Shown one piece after another: positions 20,575 through 26,662 of a stretch of DNA of 26,662 bases. The notes beneath the pieces were generated by a model. The model did not search any database. It had not been told where the DNA came from and saw only the letters and a list, made by a program, of their open reading frames with translations. The stretch's first letter is position 1. Every line of letters starts with the position of its first letter. Source of the stretch: Priapulus caudatus. Taxonomy: Eukaryota; Priapulida; Priapulimorpha; Priapulimorphida; Priapulidae. The DNA lies in assembly GCF_000485595.1 (NCBI RefSeq), contig NW_014578054.1, positions 1 through 26,662 on the forward strand. The letters run 5' to 3'. Made by a program: the position numbers and the translations under genes.

Positions 20575-20601
20575 GCAGCAGCAGCAGCAGCAGCAGCAGC
20601 G
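20575..20601 (-). repeat. CTG/CAG trinucleotide repeat, 9 units, in the presumed 3' UTR
   Basis: The plus strand reads (GCA)9. Relative to the minus-strand gene ending at 20681, this is (CTG)n about 80 bases past the stop codon, so the mRNA would carry a short CUG run if the 3' UTR extends that far. A CT/GA run lies between them (about 20656-20669). Confidence 0.85.
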
Positions 20602-20680
20602 CACACGGACCAGCGTGCGCGCGCCGGCGGCCGGACGGTCAGGCGGACGGTCAGTCTCTCTCTCTCTCGGACGCTCACTA

Positions 20681-21624
20681 TCACAGGTTGGACTCATTCG
20701 GTCCGTCGCGGCCGCCGCCGGCACTGTCGTCCGTGTCCACCAGCTGGACGGTGAGATGGTCGTTGTCCCTCAGCTCTATCACAATTCCGCCGGCGTGCGA
20801 TACCGACTCACCCACCCCCCTGTAAGCGTCGTTCACCTCCTGCTGCTGCTGCTTCTGGTGGTGGTGGTGATGCCCGCCGTGTTTGTTACGCTTCCGCCGC
20901 CGCGGCGGCCGCATCACCGGACCGTTCGCTTCCTGCGCCGGGGCGCCACCGGACGCCTCGTCGCGTCTCGCGTCAAACAACTCGTCGCGTCTCGCGTCGA
21001 ACGACTCGCGTCTCGGCGCCTCGGCGCGCGGCGGCGGCGCCGGGGCTCGCATGAAGTCGTAGTAGCCGATGGGCTGCGACGTCGACGACATGTCCAAGTG
21101 GGAGTCGTGCAGCGGTTGTTCCTCTTCGTCCGACAGCGTCAGGTGAAAGGTCACGGGCCGCGGCTCGTCCGGCGAGAACGGAGACGCGGGGGGGTCAGGG
21201 GAGAAGGCCGACGCGGCGTCTCCCTCGGGGGAGAAGCCCGGCGCGCCGCCGCCGCCGAAGGAGGAGAAGACGAGCGGCGAGAACTGCTTGCCGTCGGTTA
21301 GACTGCCGCCGCCGACGTCGGTCGACTCGGTCGCGACGCTGCGATTGTCGCCGCACTCGCCGGCATCCTCGCTCTCGGACGTCCTCGCGCGCGGCGGGAT
21401 CGGGGGTGGCACGCCGGTCGCCGCGGCGACCGCCGAGGATGCGGCGCTGGGTTCCGGCGGCAAGAAAGAGGGAGAGTGAAGATGCTGCGGGGACGCTGTG
21501 TGGATGTAGTTGTCGGCCCACTTGGGAGAGTGCGAGCGAATCGGAGACACCTGCGACTCGCCGTCGCGCTGTCGCCACGGCAACATCCTCTCGGCTGCAG
21601 TTGGCGACGGGGGAGCAGGATCGT
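20681..21624 (-). CDS. Unrecognised Pro/Ser-rich protein, terminal coding exon (exon 3 of 3 seen)
   Basis: An acceptor with a good pyrimidine tract (TTCTTCTGCTCTCTGCAG|ACG) opens 313 codons plus a split first codon, ending in TGA (20681-20683 on the plus strand). The peptide is mostly low-complexity. It has an N-terminal SP-rich part (SPIRSHSPKW), an SH3-ligand-type PPIPPR about 72 residues in, four FSP motifs, a duplicated FDARRDE, a YYDFMRAP segment followed by prolines, a basic PPRRRKRNKH cluster (possible nuclear signal), a His5/Gln4 run, and a better-ordered end IVIELRDNDHLTVQLVDTDD. The exon is strikingly GC-rich inside AT-rich flanks. I do not recognise the family; it could be the cytosolic tail of a membrane or adaptor protein. 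The exon is well supported by frame, splice site and phase; the function is not. Confidence 0.75.
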
Positions 21625-21710
21625 CTGCAGAGAGCAGAAGAAGATACATAATAGGATGCTGACATTATTCATGTTATGAGTAGTCCATGACATAATATAT
21701 ATATACACAG

Positions 21711-21765
21711 TGCACAATCTATTATCCGAAATTCTGAAAACCGAAAAGCTCCAAAAACCAACCAG
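21711..21765. mobile_element. Intronic pogo/Tigger-like end fragment
   Basis: 'cagtgcacaatctattatccgaaattctgaaaaccgaaaagctcc' follows a TA-rich stretch in the 431-base intron between exons 3 and 2. The ATTATCCGAAATTC / AAAACCGAAAAGCTCC pattern is typical of Tigger termini. It differs from the fragment at 1008, so it belongs to another subfamily. No mate is visible. Confidence 0.45.
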
Positions 21766-22055
21766 TTTTTTCGTGGAGGTTCGTCTGCACACTAAAGCTC
21801 GCGTTTGGCTGCACAAGGTTCGCTGCAGAACTATTCTCCTTCCACTTCTTCCTTCCCGTACATACTTAAAACGATCTAGCCACACTACGTTTCTAATTCC
21901 TGTCAAAATTTCCTGCCACCTACCACCCAATGACAGAGTTGCCGATGCGGCAGAAACATAGGAGAAATCCCGCATGTCAGATAAAAAAAAAAGCCAAAAG
22001 AACCCACTAGACTTAAGATGAAGGCAGTTTAAAGCAGAGAGTGAATGTAACAAAC

Positions 22056-22175
22056 CTAAGCTCGACTCCATAGAACCTTTTACTTGGAAGGTGATTCCGT
22101 CCTCATCTTCATCTTCCGAGGAGACGACTGAGCCACCGTTATGTACTGGCCTCACCATCAACGTGTCTTTGGCAG
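22056..22175 (-). CDS. Same gene, middle exon (exon 2 of 3 seen)
   Basis: The exon is 120 bases, bounded by CTACAG|CTGCC and GCTTAG|GTTTGT. Both borders are phase 1, so the exon is symmetrical and skippable in frame. It encodes 39 full codons: AKDTLMVRPVHNGG, then an acidic serine-led cluster SVVSSEDEDEDG (a casein-kinase-2-like site), then ITFQVKGSMESSL. Its last base G plus AC from the next exon makes Asp, keeping the frame open. A GTAAAA site inside (after TTCCAA) is a weaker alternative donor that would break the frame. Confidence 0.72.
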
Positions 22176-22202
22176 CTGTAGAGAAGGCATGCCGTAGAAT
22201 TG

Positions 22203-22795
22203 AGGAATAATCAATCAATTAGTGACCAATTAATGAGTAATCAATCAATGAGTAATCAATCAATGAGTGATTAATCAATGAGTGATTCATCAATAAGTGA
22301 TCAATCAATAAGTGATCAATCAATGAGTGATCACTCATAAATGATCAATCAATGAGTGATCATCTATACATGACTCAATGCAATGAGGCGACTGATCAAA
22401 GAGTAGTAAATTCACAATTGATCAATCAGTGTAGAGTAGTAAGATCAATCAATTAGTGATTCATCAATGAGTTATCAATCTATGAGTGACCAATCAATGA
22501 GTGATTAATCAATGAGTGATCAAGCAATGAGTGATTCATCAATAAGTGATCAATCAATAAGTGATCAATCAATAAGTGATCAATCAATAAGTGATCAATC
22601 AATGAGTGATCAATCAATGAGTGATCACTCATAAATGATCAATCAATGAGCGACTGATCAAAGAGTAGTAAATTCACAATTAATCAATCAGTGTATTCAA
22701 TTCATCAGTAAGCAATCGAGTATTGCTCAAACAACAAACGATCAACCTGCTATAAATAAATTAATGAGTGATGAATCAACAAGTGATCAATGGAG
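22203..22795. repeat. Intronic satellite of (GTGATCAATCAATGA)n type with a higher-order repeat
   Basis: About 590 bases of 15-16-bp units GATCAATCAATGAGT and GATCAATCAATAAGT, plus TTCATC variants, fill most of the 801-base intron. A longer composite (ACTCATAAATGATCAATCAATGAG, then CGACTGATCAAAGAGTAGTA, then AATTCACAATTRATCAATCAGT) occurs twice, near 22331-22432 and 22624-22695, showing segmental duplication inside the array. TGATCA palindromes recur throughout. Confidence 0.92.
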
Positions 22796-22976
22796 AAATA
22801 AATAAAATTAGGGAGTGTTGAGCGATGAGGCCCCAATTAAGGAAACATTCCCCGATTCCCTACCTCCCTAAATTATAGCGGATGCCACTTGTCTCATTAT
22901 TATAATCGAGTAAATGCCGTAAACCCGCAGCACGGGTGCTGTGATCGCCAGGTGTCGCCACCTGGTGGTAACCTAC

Positions 22977-23117
22977 GTGTGACTCCGTCGAAGAAGCTGA
23001 CGTTTTTCACCGGTCGTCGATTCATGTCCCGATTTGAGCGTTTGGGAGAGAGTTTTCCTTCATCAAGGATGTACATCTGTGCGACACTGTTCTTCTTAGC
23101 TGCCTTCTTAGCTGCCG
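22977..23117 (-). CDS. Same gene, upstream exon (exon 1 of 3 seen)
   Basis: The exon is 141 bases from TTTGTAG|CGGCAG to GTCACAC|GTAGGT, again phase 1 at both ends. It encodes 46 codons starting AAKKAAKKNSVAQ, then MYILDEGKLSPKRS and VKNVSFFDGVT. The split codon C+CT gives Pro at the junction. The basic AAKKAAKK start could be a juxtamembrane or nuclear-import stretch. The intron to the next exon (801 bases) is filled largely by a satellite. The acceptor tract is AT-rich (TATATATTTG), so it is weaker than the other two. No exon further upstream could be identified to the window end. Confidence 0.65.
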
Positions 23118-23142
23118 CTACAAATATATACATACGTAATAT

Positions 23143-23235
23143 ATAATATATATATATATATATATATACGTGCGAGGAGAGATAGCCATTAACATACATA
23201 CTAGACACGTTTAACTAAAACCAAACACTCTTCTC

Positions 23236-23271
<36 letters not shown>

Positions 23272-23295
23272 ATAATATAAGATTATATATATAAT
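23143..23295. repeat. Two AT-dinucleotide tracts
   Basis: (TA)n runs at about 23149-23168 and 23235-23275, with a further TATATAATAT stretch to 23297. The first lies about 30 bases from the acceptor of exon 22977-23117. Confidence 0.9.
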
Positions 23296-23398
23296 ATGTA
23301 CGTGCAAGGAGAGATGGTGCCATAATTATGGCAGCCATATACGTGACATGTACGTACTAACTGGGCACGTCTAACTAAAACCAAACACACTTCACGGA
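23169..23398. repeat. Diverged direct duplication around the AT tract
   Basis: 'acgtgcgaggagagat...cacgtttaactaaaaccaaacac' (23168-23229) is repeated as 'acgtgcaaggagagat...cacgtctaactaaaaccaaacac' (23300-23390). The second copy has about 30 extra bases, GGTGCCATAATTATGGCAGC with an internal palindrome (CCATAATTATGG). Confidence 0.75.
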
Positions 23399-23718
23399 AC
23401 GTTCATATCTCCATGTTTAGACTGCACTCGAAATGTCACTGAAAATTTCAGTTTGCCGTAGAGTTCCCGCTTTCACGTTCACACAATCGAAGATATGCGA
23501 GGCAAACCGTACCGAGAAAATGTTAGAATCGACTTGGCTCCCAGAAGATTGCAGTGGATATTGCTGGACTAATTATAAGTACACTGCACATATATATTTG
23601 CTCGAAATGTTTGCGGGTGGAAGCAAATACATACTAGGTAAACATTTGCAGTTGAAATTGTACGATGACGTAATTCATTAAATAAGTTCATTCGGTTGGT
23701 AGACTAACATAAATAACA
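23399..23718. other. No supported gene
   Basis: An 82-codon plus-strand frame (23433-23681) is present but has no recognisable domain and lies between mobile elements; I leave it uncalled. No RNA structure was noticed. Confidence 0.4.
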
Positions 23719-24562
23719 GGTTAATTTTTACTCAACCGTGAAAGTTTGAAACGTACCGCTGACGTTTCGCCTCCTGCCAGGAGGCTTTCTCAAAGCAAAC
23801 TGATGTTAATCAGTTTTGACCACCAGATGGTGTGGTGGTCAATAGCTGTCCACACGTGACTAAGCCTGTATCCCCCCCCCTCGTTCATAAGAGATGAACA
23901 CATCACGGGAAAAAAACAACAGCCCAAAAGAAAACCTCCACGGAGAAACCGAAGGCGATGATCGTCCTACGCTATGTCAGAGGCATCACGGACGTAGTTC
24001 AGCGTCATCTAAAAAATGCAAGTGTGGCTTCAACAGTGCGACCGTTTGAGACTCTAAAACTCTCTTGGTACACCCTAGAGACAGAACAGATATGCACAAC
24101 ATTACGGACTGTGTCTACCAGATACCGTGTGCAATGTGTGGAAAAAGTTACATTGGAGAAACCGGCCGAAAATATTGAAACCCGCCTAAAAAAACACAAA
24201 AAGGTAGACACCGTAGCACCCAAATCGTTCACAAGGGGCCCAACGAAAACAGTCGGCTACCGAAATCACCAAATCGGCGATCACGGACCACGTAGCGAAA
24301 GACAATCACACCACCGATTGGGAGAATTCGAAGATCATCGATCGCAAGCCAATCAAAATCAGGTTAAGGAGGCCATCTGGATCCGCAAGACCCCAAACAT
24401 CAACCGGGACGAGGGGGGATACAGGCTTAGTCACGTGTGGACTAAGCTATTGACCACCACACCATCTGGTGGTCAAAACTGATTAACATCAGTTTGCTTT
24501 GAGAAAGCCTCCTAAACGTCAGCGGTACATTTCAAACTTTCACGGATGAGTAAAAATTAACC
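23719..24562 (+). mobile_element. Penelope-like element 3' fragment with an inverted 5' copy of its own tail
   Basis: About 155-165 bases at the left (23719-23884) are the reverse complement of the right end (24408-24562). Shared text includes GTTTGAAA..GTACCGCTGACGTTT, TTTCTCAAAGCAAACTGATG, CACCAGATGGTGTGGTGGTC and CACACGTGACTAAGCCTGTA. The right arm overlaps the C-terminal end of a GIY-YIG endonuclease remnant. Penelope-like elements are known for terminal repeats and truncated inverted copies upstream; the layout fits that. Relative to the left arm, the right arm has lost about 13 bases (CTGGCAGGAGGCG reduced around 24512). Confidence 0.8.
24083..24480 (+). pseudogene. Decayed GIY-YIG endonuclease domain of a Penelope-like element
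   Basis: Three frames together carry the family pattern. Frame from 24095: DCVYQIPCAMCGKSYIGETG, ending at TGA 24176. Frame from 24177: ETRLKKHKK. Frame through 24259-24345: EITKSAITDHVAKDNHTTDW, then ENSKIIDR. Then, back in the earlier frame, KEAIWIRKTPNINRDEGGYR and LSHVW. YQIPC..C...YIGETGR..ETR...H is the GIY-YIG core with the Cys pair usual in Penelope-like elements. At least three frame changes and one internal stop make it non-functional. The upstream reverse transcriptase is missing. I describe only the separate segments. Confidence 0.85.
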
Positions 24563-25440
24563 CAGTTCTTTATGTACGATGACGGATTGAAAAATATCAA
24601 AATAGAAAATTAACAAAGAGGTAATGCATTTATGTTCTATTTGTTTTACATTTAAGATTGCTACCCGGAACATTCTAATGAAATTAAAGTCTGGTCAAAA
24701 TGTGTTACAAATTGCATTTTACACGATCAGATATCACAGCACCATGAACCAATCACCCACACTGGATGCATGTTAAGTTAACAACAATCTAATAGATAGA
24801 ATAATGCGAAGTATTATATAATCTCTCTTTCCTTCTCTCTCTTTTGCCCTTCAACCTCCTCGACTTGAGAAAATTTATAGAGAGAATAGAATATAAAAGG
24901 AAGAATATCGAAAATCTAGTAGATAATAGAGTAGCTAGAATTTGGGCATATATAAGCAAAAGTATCATCTGTTCGATTGCCATCGTGTCTTCTCCACACA
25001 TTTCAATTAACGATGGTTTAATCCTAGGGTGCGCTGTCAGAAACAAACGTAGTCTCGCCATTTTTCTCGTTAACAGAAACACGGTGAAGTTACGAGTTTC
25101 ACATACGCAATGCATAGAGGTTCGATCTACTGGAAAAGCCTAATGTTGAGAATTTTGTTTCTGACAATGACCCCCCGAGTAATAACTAACCCCCATTACA
25201 TCCGCATACCTACTCCAGTTCTAGAGAGATTTCCGTTATAATAGAATAACGGGCGGAAAGAACGTTAAAAAAGAAAACCCGTCAATTTCACGAATCGGCA
25301 TCAAAACAGTTCAATGTTCAACATTCGCGCTCGCTCGCAATCGTTCGCGACCGCACGAACGCGGGACACGAAGTATTTTTCCCGCCTACAAACATTTCTA
25401 CAAACATTTACGCGGCACTACCTCGCACCACAGACTGACG
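24563..25440. other. AT-rich stretch without a supported gene
   Basis: Open frames on both strands at 24789-25143 overlap each other and lack any domain. A CT run lies near 24824-24844. Nothing else structured was noticed. Confidence 0.4.
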
Positions 25441-25446
25441 AGAGAG

Positions 25447-25650
25447 ATTATCTACAAGTAGATCTACCGACGGATAAATATATATGGCCCTCTTCGTGTC
25501 CCTGCACCGATAGATATTATCTACAGGTAAACGATGCTCTCTACCTATGGAACAGCCCCCTTCGTGGCCCTACAGGTAGCCCTACAGGGGCTTATCAGTC
25601 TCTTTCGTATCCCTGCACCAGTAGATGTTATCTACAGGTAAACGACGACG
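25447..25650 (+). repeat. Short direct repeats TCCCTGCACC..TAGAT.TTATCTACAGGTAAACGA
   Basis: 'tccctgcaccgatagatattatctacaggtaaacgatg' (25499-25537) recurs as 'tccctgcaccagtagatgttatctacaggtaaacgacg' (25609-25647), about 110 bases apart, with a shorter relative ATTATCTACAAGTAGATCTA at 25447. Each full copy ends in CTACAGGTAAAC, which mimics a splice donor. The 126-codon frame across it has no known domain. Confidence 0.75.
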
Positions 25651-26662
25651 ATTACATCAACAGCGCAGTGAGGACTGAATGCGAGAGAGACTAGCACGCA
25701 TTCGTGCATCGATGACGGTTAGAGACAGCTGGAATAAATAGAACCGGTGACCTGCAGTACTGCGCGGGTGCACGGCCCGTGTCCATGAGGAATGTCAGAT
25801 CAGCGACAGCAGCAGCAGCGGCCCTGTAACTAGGACAAGCGGAGTCGTACAATGAGTCGGATGGGATTAGTGGGACGGGCGCGGAAAACAGTAGACGTGA
25901 GCGGCGAGGAAGCACGAGATTTCCTAGTGACGCGCGTATAGTAGTACCAGCAGCAGTACAGGGTTCATAGTAGTAAGACACATGTTGAAATAAAAACTTA
26001 TAAGACTCTTTCTGGAGGCCAAAATAAGACTTTTTTACGTGATTTCTGATAGATCACCGACTATTAAAGTACGCTAATAATATTTATATAAAGCTGTTTC
26101 GCCGAAATTCAACACAGAAAATGTTGAAAAATGTGGTCCTTTGGCAAAAAAATCAGGACTATTAAGTACTTTTTCTAGAGATTCAGCAGAACAAGAATAA
26201 GTACTATAATAAGAGGCGCTTATTTTATTTTTGGCAAATATAAGTACTTATAAGCATTGATGAGATCGCCGGCTAGCGAACCCTGCAGTAGTAGTACAAT
26301 CAGTATAGTACAAGCGTAGGCAGTATCAAGCAGTAGCCCAGTAGCCCGCTCACTCAACTGTAGGTATTCACACACCGCACTGCAATGCGACGCGGACGCA
26401 CGCGGGATGGTTCCACTGCAACAAAAAAGAAAAATCATAGCACATCCTGCTTCTCTTTCTCGTAAAAGTCGTTTAAACATGATTGATATATACTATAGTA
26501 GTATATATATATAGTAGGTAATTGATTAATATAAGTAATCATTCTCTTATTCTCGGTCTCTCGCTTCTCCCTCTCTCCCATATGCTGTTTCTATATCTTT
26601 GTTATGGTCATGCTGCATGCCCCTCATTTGTACATGCTCCCGTCCTCTCTCTCTCTCTCTTC
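25651..26662. other. Window end, no supported gene
   Basis: Trinucleotide bits (AGCAGCAGCAGC near 25810-25821; AGTAGTAGT near 26285-26295), an AT-rich palindromic TATATACTATAGTAGTATATATATATA near 26488-26514, and a terminal CT microsatellite (26645-26660). Two minus-strand frames (25691-25981 and 26220-26480) have no domain and no good splice borders, so upstream exons of the 23117 gene cannot be assigned here. Confidence 0.4.

Noticed and set aside
20615-21301. 228-codon plus-strand frame (Arg/Val-rich)
   Set aside because: Antisense shadow of the GC-rich terminal exon, which has better splice, phase and composition support on the minus strand.
21298-22218. 306-codon continuous minus-strand frame
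   Set aside because: It reads through a well-formed donor (22055) and acceptor (21625) and the intron between; only the 22056-22175 part is treated as coding.
22900-22976. Extension of the minus-strand frame past 22977
   Set aside because: The GTAGGT donor at 22976 restores phase 1 with the next exon; the extension has no supporting features and runs to a stop.
24789-25143. Overlapping 99- and 108-codon frames on opposite strands
   Set aside because: AT-rich sequence, mutually overlapping, no motif.
25499-25647. Two CTACAG|GTAAAC donor-like sites
   Set aside because: They are part of a short direct repeat and have no coding exon before them.

Overview
The window is nuclear DNA of an animal, most likely an invertebrate, though I cannot name a species. 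The evidence is split coding exons with GT-AG borders, long gene-poor AT-rich stretches, many microsatellites and minisatellites, and several classes of metazoan mobile elements (hAT-like, PIF/Harbinger-like, pogo/Tigger-like, and a Penelope-like retroelement with a GIY-YIG domain). I see no operon structure, CRISPR array, rRNA gene or convincing tRNA gene.

Only two protein-coding loci can be supported. (1) At 2976-3247, minus strand, lies one exon with its own ATG. It encodes the conserved N-terminal region of the ZSWIM1/ZSWIM3-like (FAR1/MULE-derived) family and ends at a splice donor; the rest of the gene is not recognisable here. (2) At 20681-23117, minus strand, lie the last three exons of an unrecognised gene (23117-22977, 22175-22056, 21624-20681). 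Both introns are phase 1 and join one open frame of about 400 residues to a TGA stop. The product is a largely disordered, proline/serine-rich cytosolic or nuclear tail with an acidic cluster, an SH3-ligand-type motif and a basic cluster. Its upstream exons were not found in the window.

The left third (1-9.4 kb) is a mosaic of transposon remnants and simple repeats. It holds a pogo-like end (about 1.0 kb), a 612-bp TAA-flanked inverted-repeat element (1744-2355), a 1.6-kb inverted-repeat element abutting the ZSWIM-like ATG (3265-4853), a nested pair (5676-6905 containing 6073-6746), and a large TG-rich alternating tract (8838-9276). The middle (9.5-17.2 kb) has a 22-bp tandem array of palindromes, two textbook hAT-type elements with 8-bp target duplications (9862-10048 and 13785-14144), a predicted G-quadruplex, and a candidate promoter/first-exon region with no assigned gene (about 14.6-17.14 kb). 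From 17.4 to 20.3 kb there are three structured repeats: an 83-bp array, a 22-bp array carrying TGACCT/TGACGTG motifs, and a 0.7-kb fold-back element. The right end holds the three-exon gene with an intronic ATCAATGAGTG-type satellite, AT dinucleotide tracts, and a decayed Penelope-like fragment held between long inverted arms (23719-24562).

The parts do not form a pathway. The biology visible here is transposon colonisation around two partial genes, plus several tandem arrays whose units are palindromic or carry transcription-factor-like half-sites.
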